In this document: in pieces, positions 34,184 through 42,290 of the stretch
How the letters are laid out: each line of letters starts with the position of its first letter
How positions within the stretch are numbered: the first letter of the stretch is position 1
Origin: Parolsenella sp958406235
GTDB taxonomy: Bacteria; Actinomycetota; Coriobacteriia; Coriobacteriales; Atopobiaceae
Reading direction: 5' to 3'
Assembly (NCBI RefSeq): GCF_039062465.1
Contig: NZ_JBCLNF010000001.1
Location: 380,927 to 444,926 of the forward strand
DNA length: 64,000 nt
Program-made: the position numbers and the translations under genes
The notes under the pieces: model-generated
Told to the model about the DNA's origin: nothing
Databases searched by the model: none
What the model saw: only the letters and a program-made list of their open reading frames with translations

Positions 34184-35776
34184 GTGGCTAGTGAAACCAA
34201 AGACCCCATTCGCAGGCGTTTGTCAAAGCGATTCCAAGTCAGCCTCGTATGGGAAGGCGCTCTCGTTGGCCTTCTCGGAGGGTCGATCATTACTCTCTAT
34301 CGACTTTCGCTCACCTGGGCTGAAAAGACGATGAGATTTCTCACTAGCCAAATCTCCTCTAATATCCTTTTCATTATCGGGTGGTTTGCCGCTCTTGCGA
34401 TTATGGCTTTCGTTGTAGCCGCGCTTGTTCGTTTCGAGCCGGCTACCTCGGGTTCTGGTATTCCTCAAGTTGATGCCGAGGTAATGGGCAAGTTGAGCGC
34501 GCCTTGGCATCGCGTCATTGTTGCGAAGTTCCTCGAGGGAACCGTGGGGGCTTTTGCCGGCTTGTCTCTTGGTAGAGAAGGCCCCTCAGTGCAACTGGGT
34601 GGCATGGCGGGCAAAGCCGTATCCAGAGCCTTCAAGCGTGGAAGGGGAGAGGAGCGCCTGCTCGTCACATGCGGGGCAGGTGCGGGTATGGCCGCGGCGT
34701 TCCATGCGCCCCTTACCGGCGTCATGTTCGCCCTCGAGGAGATTCACAAGACGTTCAATGCACCGCTCATCATCTCGGTCATGATGAGCGCAGTCATGAG
34801 CGACTACGTCGTCTCTCAGGTGCTTGGTCTATCTCCAGTCATAAGCTTCACGCTTATCGAGAACATTCCCCATGAGGCATATGCGCTTCTCATCGTCTTC
34901 GGAATCATAATTGGAGCAATCGGAGCACTGCATAACCTAGGCATGTTCGCCATTCAGAATGCTATGGCTCGCATCAAGCTGCCGAATCCGCTTCGCTACA
35001 TTATTCCGTTCATGCTTGCTGGCATTGTTGCCATCGCAGCCCCAGACCTCATGTGCGGAGGAGACGCGATCCTCGAGCTACTTATGCGTCCCCAGGGGCT
35101 AACGCTTGCAGCTCTCTTGCTGATCTTGCTCGGGAAGTACCTCTTTACCGGTGTTTGCTTTGGAGCTGGAACGCCTGGTGGCACGCTGTTCCCGTTGGTG
35201 GTTATGGGCGCTCTTGTCGGCACAATCTTCGGCGATGTGGCGACCGGCCTATTTGGGATGCATCAAAACCTCGTCATGAACTTCATGGTTCTTGGAATTG
35301 CCGGCCTTTTTGCTGGTGTCGTGAGGGCTCCCGTCACCGGAGTCGTCCTCGCATTCGAGCTAACCGGAAGTCTCGACGCGCTCCTTTCGCTGTCCATCGT
35401 GAGCGTCTTTGCTTACGTAACCGCCAATCTGCTCCAGGTTGATCCCTACTACGAGCATCTCCTTGCCAGGTTCCTCGGGATCAGCACCAACGAAACTCAC
35501 GAGCACTGGGGTGGACACGGTAGGCAAATTCACAGTTACGTTGTTGAAGCGAGCTGCAATGCAGCCAATAAGGCAATCTCTGAGATACCCTGGCCTGAAC
35601 ACGCGCTTGTCGTATCCGTTCGCCGTCATGGCCGTGAGATATTGCCTAACGGCGCTCTAGTTCTTGAGGAAGGGGACCGGATTCTTGTCCTTATGGACGA
35701 GAAAGAGGGTGACGAATCAGAATCGACGGTTCGGATGCTTTGCCATGGGACATTTGTGCCAGAGGAAAGAGCCTAA
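34184..35776 (+). CDS. ClC-family chloride channel or H+/Cl- antiporter with RCK-C (TrkA-C) domain
   Basis: A 530-residue membrane protein with the ClC selectivity motifs GSGIPQV, GREGPSVQLGG (gating Glu) and GTPGGTLFP. FALEEIHKTF keeps the intracellular proton Glu seen in H+/Cl- antiporters, so antiport is likely. About ten membrane helices precede a cytosolic C-terminal domain (about 445-525) of TrkA-C type, which usually binds a ligand. GTG 34184 is the chosen start; AGGAG overlaps the apt stop 10 bases upstream. Confidence 0.87.
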   Translation: MASETKDPIRRRLSKRFQVSLVWEGALVGLLGGSIITLYRLSLTWAEKTMRFLTSQISSNILFIIGWFAALAIMAFVVAALVRFEPATSGSGIPQVDAEVMGKLSAPWHRVIVAKFLEGTVGAFAGLSLGREGPSVQLGGMAGKAVSRAFKRGRGEERLLVTCGAGAGMAAAFHAPLTGVMFALEEIHKTFNAPLIISVMMSAVMSDYVVSQVLGLSPVISFTLIENIPHEAYALLIVFGIIIGAIGALHNLGMFAIQNAMARIKLPNPLRYIIPFMLAGIVAIAAPDLMCGGDAILELLMRPQGLTLAALLLILLGKYLFTGVCFGAGTPGGTLFPLVVMGALVGTIFGDVATGLFGMHQNLVMNFMVLGIAGLFAGVVRAPVTGVVLAFELTGSLDALLSLSIVSVFAYVTANLLQVDPYYEHLLARFLGISTNETHEHWGGHGRQIHSYVVEASCNAANKAISEIPWPEHALVVSVRRHGREILPNGALVLEEGDRILVLMDEKEGDESESTVRMLCHGTFVPEERA

Positions 35777-35812
35777 GACCGAAAAAGGTATCGAATCTAA
35801 ATCAGTAGTCAT

Positions 35813-35848
35813 GAAACGGGGTCGCGAGCAGTATCGCGGCCCCGTTTC
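35813..35848 (+). terminator. Strong hairpin after the ClC gene
   Basis: A 15-bp stem (35813-35827 with 35834-35848, one G-U pair) with a 6-base loop. The T tract after it is short (GGTTGGG), so it may act as a terminator or as an end-protecting hairpin. Confidence 0.65.
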
Positions 35849-36123
35849 GGTTGGGATGCCTAGCTCTCTTGGCATCATTCATGCATGCAAATGCTATTAG
35901 CAGCTACTTTACATAAGATATATTATCGTTATTTAATAACACATTGAGGAAAGGGGAGTCGGGAGCCAATTCATGTTTCTTCAAGTAGCTAACTAATTAG
36001 GGCAACGCACGTAATCGTAACGAAGATTGAAGCAGCGACGGCGAATGGATTCGACACGATAAACGCGCGTAAACTGTTAGCCGCAACCAAAAGTCGTTAA
36101 TAAGACACGGGCAACGTCGTGCT
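35849..36123. other. AT-rich intergenic region between convergent genes, with a dif-like sequence
   Basis: These 275 bases hold no convincing gene and are far more AT-rich than the surroundings. The stretch 35906-35933 can be read as 11 bp + GATATA + 11 bp, close in its core (ATATATTAT) to the dif sites where XerCD resolves chromosome dimers. The palindrome TTATTTAATAA follows. A weak stem-loop lies at about 36101-36126. The dif reading is an inference. Confidence 0.3.
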
Positions 36124-36153
36124 TATCAACCCGTGAGTGCACACGGGTTGATA
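36124..36153 (-). terminator. Hairpin at the end of trxB
   Basis: A perfect 12-bp stem (36124-36135 with 36142-36153) with a 6-base loop begins right at the trxB stop. No T tract follows on the minus strand, so it may stabilise the mRNA end rather than terminate. Confidence 0.5.
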
Positions 36154-37089
36154 TTAGATGCTATCCAAATAGCGCATTGCAGATTGAGCAGCGACGGCAC
36201 CATCAGACACCGCAGTTACCACCTGCCTGAGCGGCTTTTCGCGAACATCGCCTGCGCAGAACAATCCCGGCGTCTTCGTAGCCATGGAATCATCCGTTAT
36301 GATCGAACCATCAGTGGCAAGATCAACGAGGCCAGCAACCAATGCAGTATCTGCATCATGGCCAACCGCAACAAAGATGCCAAATGAGCCGGGATCACAT
36401 TCTATGGTCTCAACTTCATCATTCACTAAGCTCCTGAGCGTAATCTTGCTAGGAAGCATTTCTCCTTCGATCGACTCAATTTTAGTTTGGTACCTAACTG
36501 AAATTGAGTTCGTACTCGAAATCTTGTCTTGCAGGCTCTGAACGGCACGCATCCGGTCCTTGCGAACGACCATCGTGACCTGTTTACCTATCTTGGAAAG
36601 GTAAAGGGCCTCTTCGCATGCCGTGTTGCCTCCACCGACAACATAGATATCCTTGTCACGATAAAACATACCATCACATGTGGCGCAATAGGAAACGCCT
36701 CTCCCACGGAACGAATCCTCACCGGCAAACCCAGCCATGCGTGGTTGAGCACCTGCGGTATAAACGACAGCCTTTGCCTTAAGGATCACACCGTAGCATT
36801 CCAGCTCAAATCCATCTGCTGTTTTCGAAAGGCTTGTAACCTCATCCTGAAGAATCGAAGCCCCGAGCGATTTTGCGTGTTCATAAAGCTGTTCGCCTAG
36901 GTCACGACCAGTTATTTGAGGCAATCCAGGATAGTTATCGACTTCAGGCGTGGTGGAAATCTGACCGCCAAATGCACCCCTCTCGACCGTTATGGCGTCA
37001 ATGCCATAACGCGTGGCATAAAGAGCACAGGCGAGGCCGGCTGGGCCTCCGCCGACTATGACAAGGTCATGGCTTTCAGTGGCGATCAT
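36154..37089 (-). CDS. trxB: Thioredoxin reductase
   Basis: An FAD/NADPH disulfide reductase of 311 residues. The FAD motif is GGGPAGLACA at residues 12-21. The redox-active site is CATCDGMF (CxxC) near residue 134, the NADPH motif GGGNTACEEA follows, and the C-terminus has FCAGDVREKPLRQVVTAVSDG. GAGGAG lies upstream of ATG 37089. It is last in the run 81-residue gene, nrdR, dut, trxB, which links ribonucleotide reduction and its electron supply. Confidence 0.93.
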   Translation of the reverse strand: MIATESHDLVIVGGGPAGLACALYATRYGIDAITVERGAFGGQISTTPEVDNYPGLPQITGRDLGEQLYEHAKSLGASILQDEVTSLSKTADGFELECYGVILKAKAVVYTAGAQPRMAGFAGEDSFRGRGVSYCATCDGMFYRDKDIYVVGGGNTACEEALYLSKIGKQVTMVVRKDRMRAVQSLQDKISSTNSISVRYQTKIESIEGEMLPSKITLRSLVNDEVETIECDPGSFGIFVAVGHDADTALVAGLVDLATDGSIITDDSMATKTPGLFCAGDVREKPLRQVVTAVSDGAVAAQSAMRYLDSI

Positions 37090-37130
37090 GGACAGTCATC
37101 TCCTCAAAGACGGCAGAAATCGTGTTCAAA

Positions 37131-37580
37131 CTACGCAACACCGCTTGAACCGAAGCCGCCAGTCCCCCTGTCGGTCTCATCAAGCTCTTCGACCTCGGAC
37201 AGAGTGACCGCCGGGACTTTTTGGATAACCAGCTGAGCGATTCTTTCGCCCCGTTCGATATGAATCGTCTTCTCGGGATCAAGGTTAATGGCGCAGACCT
37301 TAAGCTCTCCACGGTAATGCGAATCAATAAGACCAGGTGTGTTAGCCATAGAAAGGCCCTCGCGCAAGGCAAGCCCACTCCTAGGCTGAACAAAGCCGGC
37401 ATAACCTTCCGGAATCGCAATCGCGAGACCCGTAGAAACGAGCCTACGCTCGAACGGCGCAAGGCTCACGTCTTCAGAAGAGCGAAGATCGAGTCCCGCA
37501 TCACCTTGATAGGCATAGGCGGGAAGTTGCACCGACTTATCAAGCCTTTTGATTGGAAGAACGATCTCGTCATTGTTCAT
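37131..37580 (-). CDS. dut: dUTP diphosphatase
   Basis: A trimeric dUTPase of 149 residues that keeps uracil out of DNA. The five motifs are visible: AGLDLRS, PRSGLA, GLIDSHYRGE, RGERIAQLVIQ and the C-terminal GTGGFGSSG. It overlaps nrdR by 11 bases, consistent with one operon for deoxynucleotide supply. Confidence 0.95.
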   Translation of the reverse strand: MNNDEIVLPIKRLDKSVQLPAYAYQGDAGLDLRSSEDVSLAPFERRLVSTGLAIAIPEGYAGFVQPRSGLALREGLSMANTPGLIDSHYRGELKVCAINLDPEKTIHIERGERIAQLVIQKVPAVTLSEVEELDETDRGTGGFGSSGVA

Positions 37581-38025
37581 TAGACAGTCTCCTCAGCTCG
37601 GCGGAAAACTCGTCGATATCTTTGAAGTCGCGATATACGGATGCGAAGCGAACATACGCAACCTTATCTATGTCGGCAAGGCGCTTCAAAACCATCTCAC
37701 CAAGAGCGCTAGAGTCCACCTCGGTAATACCGTGGTCACGGAGATCGGACTCGATATCAACAATGATGGAGTCCAAAACATCGACAGGAATATCGCGCTT
37801 AACCGTCGCCCTAACAAGGCCGCGCATGATCTTCTCACGATCAAAAGGTTCTTTGGTACCAGAGTGCTTTAAAACAACGAGCGGCAGTTCCTCGCGGCGC
37901 TCGTACGTCGTAAACCTGAATCCGCATTGCGTGCACTCGCGACGACGCCGAATCGAATCGTTACTCTCCGCAGGACGGGAATCGACAACCTTTGACTCTT
38001 CGCAGCCACACTTTGGACAGCGCAT
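37570..38025 (-). CDS. nrdR: Transcriptional repressor NrdR
   Basis: A regulator of ribonucleotide reductase genes. The N-terminal zinc ribbon is MRCPKCG with CTQCGFRF, and an ATP-cone nucleotide-sensing domain begins near residue 48 (LVVLKHSGTKEPFDREKI). Length is 151 residues. The 81-residue gene is upstream and lexA beyond it, the order known from other actinobacteria. GAGGGGAG precedes ATG 38025. Confidence 0.95.
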   Translation of the reverse strand: MRCPKCGCEESKVVDSRPAESNDSIRRRRECTQCGFRFTTYERREELPLVVLKHSGTKEPFDREKIMRGLVRATVKRDIPVDVLDSIIVDIESDLRDHGITEVDSSALGEMVLKRLADIDKVAYVRFASVYRDFKDIDEFSAELRRLSNEQ

Positions 38026-38084
38026 GGTACTCCCCTCGATAATACATTCTCAAGGAAAGATACCATAAGCAGCCATTATCTGAG

Positions 38085-38330
38085 CTAGAAGACGCCTCGA
38101 GTATACGTCCAGAAGGCGAGAACGATGATAGAGGTAACGATGAATGCGAGCATCCCGCCGAGCTCTTCGCGAGCACCGAGGGCCGGAGCATTCAGAGAGG
38201 CGACGTTGGGCCTCAAATTCTCTGAAGCAGGCAAAGCAGTAAATTTGCCGCCACCAATGACGGTGAAGTTAGCAGCAGCCTGCGGCTTAAGGGCAGATGT
38301 GCCGGACACGAAATACATATCGTTCGTCAT
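38085..38330 (-). CDS. Small membrane protein in the DivS/ChiZ position beside lexA; candidate SOS cell-division inhibitor
   Basis: An 81-residue protein that I do not recognise by sequence. Residues 1-55 are soluble and low in charge, with a Gly/Ala/Asn-rich stretch. A single hydrophobic helix follows at about 58-76 (GGMLAFIVTSIIVLAFW) and the end is basic (TRGVF). It is divergent from lexA and upstream of nrdR, where Corynebacterium has divS and Mycobacterium has chiZ. No LysM domain is present. A GGGGAGGA site lies 9 bases before ATG 38330. Its promoter has a consensus TTGACA with LexA-type boxes, so DNA-damage induction is likely. A role in division is inferred from position only. Confidence 0.75.
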   Translation of the reverse strand: MTNDMYFVSGTSALKPQAAANFTVIGGGKFTALPASENLRPNVASLNAPALGAREELGGMLAFIVTSIIVLAFWTYTRGVF

Positions 38331-38405
38331 AATCTTAAGTCCTCCCCAATAAGCAACTTTTACAGCATCTATCTAACTTCATCTTGCGGACATTAATCTA
38401 TGCCT

Positions 38406-38452
38406 GAACATTTGTTCTATAAGTAGAATACTCGTACGCTTGTTCGTGTCAA
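38406..38452 (-). promoter_or_regulatory. LexA-controlled promoter of the 81-residue membrane protein
   Basis: Reading leftward, TTGACA (38452-38447) and TATTCT (38430-38425) are 16 bases apart. A LexA-type box CGAAC-AAGC-GTACG (38446-38433, one mismatch) fills the spacer. A perfect GAAC-N4-GTTC box lies at 38406-38417, just downstream of the -10. The same architecture, box in spacer, occurs at recA. Confidence 0.75.
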
Positions 38453-38462
38453 GTAGAAATAA

Positions 38463-38501
38463 GAACATTTGTTTGAATGCAAAAGCGAACGGGTGTATGA
38501 T
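38463..38501 (+). promoter_or_regulatory. lexA promoter with LexA-type boxes
   Basis: TTGAAT (38473-38478) and TATGAT (38496-38501) are 17 bases apart. The box GAACATTTGTTT (38463-38474, one mismatch) overlaps the -35, and a weaker GAACGGGTGTAT (38487-38498) overlaps the spacer and -10. This fits autorepression. The predicted transcript starts just ahead of the ribosome site. Confidence 0.65.
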
Positions 38502-38523
38502 TGCTCAAAACAAAGGAGGAGAC

Positions 38524-39177
38524 ATGCCCAAAGAGAAAATCACCAAACGTCAGCAGCAGGCGTTCGAATTCATTTGTGCATTTACGGCGGAACATGGCTA
38601 TCCCCCTTCAGTTCGAGAGATAGGCTCAGCTATCGGCCTCTCCTCGCCCTCGACCGTCCACTCCCATCTCCACAAGCTCGAAGAAGCCGGCTACATAAAA
38701 AGAGATCCGAATAAGCCGCGTACGATTGAAATCTGCGAAGATGCCAAAACGCGAGCCAAACAAAGCCCAAAGCTTGTTGAGGTAAAGCAGGACGTCAACA
38801 CAAATACGGTGACTCTACCGCTCGTTGGTCGCGTAGCCGCAGGCTTGCCTATTCTCGCCGAACAAAACGTTGAGGAAGTCATGACCCTGCCCACGAACGT
38901 TGTGGGCGACTCGAGTTCCTTCATCCTTCGCGTCCGCGGCGAATCGATGATTAATGCTGGCATTTTTGACGGCGACTACATCGTTGTCAGAGAACAACAT
39001 GACGCCCATAACGGAGAGATTGTCGTCGCCCTCATTGAAGACTCCGCAACCGTTAAAACCTTCTACAGGGAAAAGGATCGCATTCGCCTTCAGCCCGAGA
39101 ATGACACGATGGAACCCATCTATGCAATTAACCCAACGATCCTCGGTCGCGTCACCGGTCTTTTCCGATCTATGTAG
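38524..39177 (+). CDS. lexA: SOS repressor LexA
   Basis: A repressor of DNA-damage genes that self-cleaves when RecA filaments form. The N-terminal winged helix has KRQQQAFEFI, YPPSVREIGSAIGLSSPSTVHSHL. The cleavage site Ala-Gly is in GRVAAGLPI, the catalytic Ser in RVRGESMI and the Lys in SATVKTFY. Length from ATG 38524, which has AAGGAGG at 38513-38519, is 217 residues. The longer open frame crosses the promoter and LexA boxes and is not the real start. Confidence 0.95.
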   Translation: MPKEKITKRQQQAFEFICAFTAEHGYPPSVREIGSAIGLSSPSTVHSHLHKLEEAGYIKRDPNKPRTIEICEDAKTRAKQSPKLVEVKQDVNTNTVTLPLVGRVAAGLPILAEQNVEEVMTLPTNVVGDSSSFILRVRGESMINAGIFDGDYIVVREQHDAHNGEIVVALIEDSATVKTFYREKDRIRLQPENDTMEPIYAINPTILGRVTGLFRSM

Positions 39178-39184
39178 GTCAGCA

Positions 39185-39997
39185 ATGGGTTCAAGCCAAA
39201 GAGTACGCGGCTATGATGTCCTGCGAGGTTTTTCCGTCGTGTCGATGGTCGCGTTTCATGCCTGCTATGACATCGTCTATCTCTGGGATGTTCGTTTGGG
39301 CTGGTTTAGAAGCCCACTGCAGGACGTTTGGCGAGCTTCCATCTCGTGGTGCTTCCTGCTCATCGCGGGAATCATGTGTAGCTACTCGAGAAACAACCTG
39401 AAGCGGGCCCTAAAATACCTATTCGTCGCAGCCATCATCTGGATTGCGACGACGTTGATTGCCGTAGACACACCTATTAGCTACGGGATCATTTACTGCA
39501 TGAGCTTCAGCTCGCTTCTGGCCTGGGCACTTAATGAGCCCTTGCGCAAAAAACGAGATGCATGCGAAATCGAACATGACGGTCTTGTCTCGCACCAGTC
39601 AAATGATTTGAAACCAGTCAAACTCGCAATTGCAGCGGCTACGCTATTCTTGGCATTTTTGCTAACCCTAGAAGTGCCGCAAGGCAGACTTGGGTTAGGC
39701 AGCTTTGGCGGGCCTTACGTTACGTTGCCGAAGGGCCTCTACACGACAGAGGCGCTGAACTGGCTGGGGTTTCCAGGGCCATCATTTGCTTCGGGTGATT
39801 ACTATCCGCCAATCCCCTATTCGCTTCTGTTCCTCGTGGGGTCAGCACTCGGCCTAAATATGAAGCTCCATGGAGTACCCAGTATCTTAAATAAGATGAG
39901 ATGCGCTCCTCTAGAGTGGATTGGCAGACACGCCCTGGAAATCTACGTGGTTCATCAGCCAATCGTTCTAGCGCTTCTCACCTTGGTCTTAGGCTAG
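39185..39997 (+). CDS. DUF1624 / heparan-alpha-glucosaminide acetyltransferase-like membrane protein
   Basis: A 270-residue multi-pass membrane protein. It begins RGYDVLRGFSVVSMVAFHACYD, the pattern of the DUF1624/HGSNAT catalytic family, and ends with the typical ALEIYVVHQPIVLALL. Members are predicted acyltransferases; the substrate in bacteria is generally unknown. It starts 7 bases after lexA, so it may be read on the SOS-controlled transcript. It ends 12 bases before the convergent hflX. Confidence 0.78.
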   Translation: MGSSQRVRGYDVLRGFSVVSMVAFHACYDIVYLWDVRLGWFRSPLQDVWRASISWCFLLIAGIMCSYSRNNLKRALKYLFVAAIIWIATTLIAVDTPISYGIIYCMSFSSLLAWALNEPLRKKRDACEIEHDGLVSHQSNDLKPVKLAIAAATLFLAFLLTLEVPQGRLGLGSFGGPYVTLPKGLYTTEALNWLGFPGPSFASGDYYPPIPYSLLFLVGSALGLNMKLHGVPSILNKMRCAPLEWIGRHALEIYVVHQPIVLALLTLVLG

Positions 39998-40009
39998 ACC
40001 TTCGCGCTG

Positions 40010-41314
40010 CTAAATGGATTCAGAATCCCCCACCTGATAAGGTACGAGTGTCGCAGCCATACGAGCGGAGACTCTAGCCGTGACGAGCAAGCCCCCGCCT
40101 TGATACTGCTCGCGGATAACCTGGCAGCGCTCGTGAACCATCTTCATGAGAATGCCCTTTTCATAAGGAATTAACGCCGTAAGGGTCGTATCTCCAGCGC
40201 TCGCCTCCTCCGCGATCCTGTGAAGGAGCGCTGCCAAACCCGTTTCCTCTTCAGCAGATACGAATACAGCATCAGAGTGATAGGTGCGAAGGCTCGAAAG
40301 ACCATCAGCATCGAGCAAATCGCACTTGTTGAACACGAGCACTCGACGAATGTCCTTCGCCCCTATCTGATCGAGAATCTCGTTGACGGCGTCACGCTTC
40401 TTCTCCCAATTGGAATCACTAGCGTCAACGACCTCAAGGACAAGATCGGCCGCCTTCACCTCGGCAAGAGTGGACTTAAAGCTCTCGATAAGGCTCGTGC
40501 GTAGCTTTTGAATAAAACCGACCGTATCGGTAAGAGTTATCTTGCGTCCTTCAGCCAAATCGATAGAACGAGTCGTGGGGTCAAGCGTCGCAAATAGCTC
40601 ATCCTTTGCATAGACGCCAGAATCGGTCAGTGCATTAAGCAAGGTTGACTTGCCGGCATTCGTATAGCCCGCCAACGCAACGCGCCAAACACCTGAATCC
40701 CAACGCGCCTTGCTCTGCGTCTCACGTCTGGTCTCGAGTTTTACAAGTTCGCGCTTCAGCGCGGAGATTCTATCCCTGACCAGCCTGCGATCAACCTCTA
40801 GCTGGCTCTCTCCCTGGCCAAACCTGCTACCAATACCTCCACGAGTCTGCTCGCCCATGAGATGGCTCCACATGCCACGAAGGCGCGGAAGCAGATACTG
40901 CAGCTGAGCGAGTTGGACCTGGAGCCGGCCCTCTCTGGTCTTGGCATGCCTGCCAAAGATATCGAGAATGAGGGCCGTTCGATCAATGACCTTAACAGGC
41001 TCACCAAAGGTTCGCTCAAGATTTGACTGCTGAGACGGCGAGAGCTCATCGTCAAACACAACTACATCGACATCGAGTCTGCGAACCGCAGCGGCGATCT
41101 CCTCGGCCTTACCGGAGCCAACGAACGTCTTCGGAGAAGGGGCGTCGAGTTTTTGAGTCTCCCGTCCAACGACCACACCATCTGCAGTAGCAACGAGTCT
41201 CTCGAGCTCATCGAGGGAGTCAGCCATGGGCCAATCGCCCTTACCAGTATCCACTCCCACTACGAGAGCTCTTTCTGGAACCGGAGCCGTCTCAATATAC
41301 TTGAATCTCGGCAT
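40010..41314 (-). CDS. hflX: Ribosome-associated GTPase HflX
   Basis: A GTPase that rescues or splits stalled 70S ribosomes. The N-terminal HflX domain has VVFDDELSPSQQSNLE and VIDRTALILDIF, and GIGSRFGQGESQLEVDRR leads into the G domain. G motifs are GYTNAGKSTL (near residue 216), DTVGFI and NKCD. Length is 434 residues. It follows miaA by 31 bases, the common miaB-miaA-hflX order. Confidence 0.93.
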   Translation of the reverse strand: MPRFKYIETAPVPERALVVGVDTGKGDWPMADSLDELERLVATADGVVVGRETQKLDAPSPKTFVGSGKAEEIAAAVRRLDVDVVVFDDELSPSQQSNLERTFGEPVKVIDRTALILDIFGRHAKTREGRLQVQLAQLQYLLPRLRGMWSHLMGEQTRGGIGSRFGQGESQLEVDRRLVRDRISALKRELVKLETRRETQSKARWDSGVWRVALAGYTNAGKSTLLNALTDSGVYAKDELFATLDPTTRSIDLAEGRKITLTDTVGFIQKLRTSLIESFKSTLAEVKAADLVLEVVDASDSNWEKKRDAVNEILDQIGAKDIRRVLVFNKCDLLDADGLSSLRTYHSDAVFVSAEEETGLAALLHRIAEEASAGDTTLTALIPYEKGILMKMVHERCQVIREQYQGGGLLVTARVSARMAATLVPYQVGDSESI

Positions 41315-41345
41315 GACCGACCACCTCTAAGAAACGAAAGACTTG

Positions 41346-42290
41346 CTAGCTTCGATAGCGAGAGCGGACATCGGATACGATAAGATCAACCGCCTCATCA
41401 GGGGAAACGGCATCGAAATCGATCCAGTTCGCCCGCCCGTCTCTACGGAGCCACGAAAGCTGTCGCTTTGCATAGCGGCGCGTTCGCCGCTTAATCAATT
41501 CGACAGCCTCATCCAGGCTAATCTCGCCATCAAGATATTCCAGGATCTCTTTATATCCAATAGCCTGACGGGCCGTTAGGTCAACACCAAAACCCCTGGA
41601 GACAAGCCCCTCAACCTCAGATATGAGGCCTTGCTCGACCATCATGTCAACGCGCTGGTTGATACGAGCGTAAAGCCTATCCCTGTCCATGGTGAGAGCC
41701 CATATCCTAGCGTCATAGCGAGGCCTTCGGACACGGAGATTCTCAAGCTGAGCGGAATACTTGACTCCTTGGTCAAGCATTTCAAGAGCGCGGACCACTC
41801 GCTTGGAATTATTAGGGTGAATTGCCTCCGCTCCGAGAGGGTCACGTTCGTAGAGGAGGTTCCAAATCGCTTGTGAACCCTTGTCCTCTAGCATTTGCTC
41901 ATAGCGACCACGAGTGACGCCATGAGTTTCCCCGGTCGGGAATTTCATCTCGTCAATGACGGCGTCAAGATAGAGGCCCGTTCCACCACAAAGAACTGGG
42001 GTAACTCCGGTGGCCAGACGCTCATCTATGAGCTTTCTGCAATCCTCTTGGAACCTCGCAACGGAATAGTCCTCGTCGATACCTACGACATCGACCATCT
42101 GCAGCGGAACACGCCTCTCTTGAAGTGGCGTCTTAGCAGTACCGATATCCATGCCGCGATAAACTTGCATGGAATCAACCGAGATGACGTCACTCCCAAG
42201 CTCAAGCGCGACGAGTTCAGAAAGTGAGCTCTTACCGGAGGCAGTAGGCCCAACAATGCAGACAACGGGACCTCTCAGCCCCTCACTCAC
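41346..42290 (-). CDS. miaA: tRNA dimethylallyltransferase
   Basis: Adds an isopentenyl group to A37 of tRNAs reading UNN codons, using DMAPP from the MEP pathway. The P-loop is GPTASGKSSLSE, followed by SVDSMQVYRGMDIGTAK, GGTGLYLDAVID and the tail RTRRYAKRQLSWLRRD. I chose GTG 42290, which overlaps the miaB stop as GTGA with GGGGAG upstream, giving 314 residues; the open frame extends to 42326 inside miaB. Confidence 0.93.
   Translation of the reverse strand: MSEGLRGPVVCIVGPTASGKSSLSELVALELGSDVISVDSMQVYRGMDIGTAKTPLQERRVPLQMVDVVGIDEDYSVARFQEDCRKLIDERLATGVTPVLCGGTGLYLDAVIDEMKFPTGETHGVTRGRYEQMLEDKGSQAIWNLLYERDPLGAEAIHPNNSKRVVRALEMLDQGVKYSAQLENLRVRRPRYDARIWALTMDRDRLYARINQRVDMMVEQGLISEVEGLVSRGFGVDLTARQAIGYKEILEYLDGEISLDEAVELIKRRTRRYAKRQLSWLRRDGRANWIDFDAVSPDEAVDLIVSDVRSRYRS

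Noticed and set aside
34810..35100. Possible second gene inside the ClC region
   Set aside because: All other frames here are antisense or shifted shadows of continuous ClC membrane helices.
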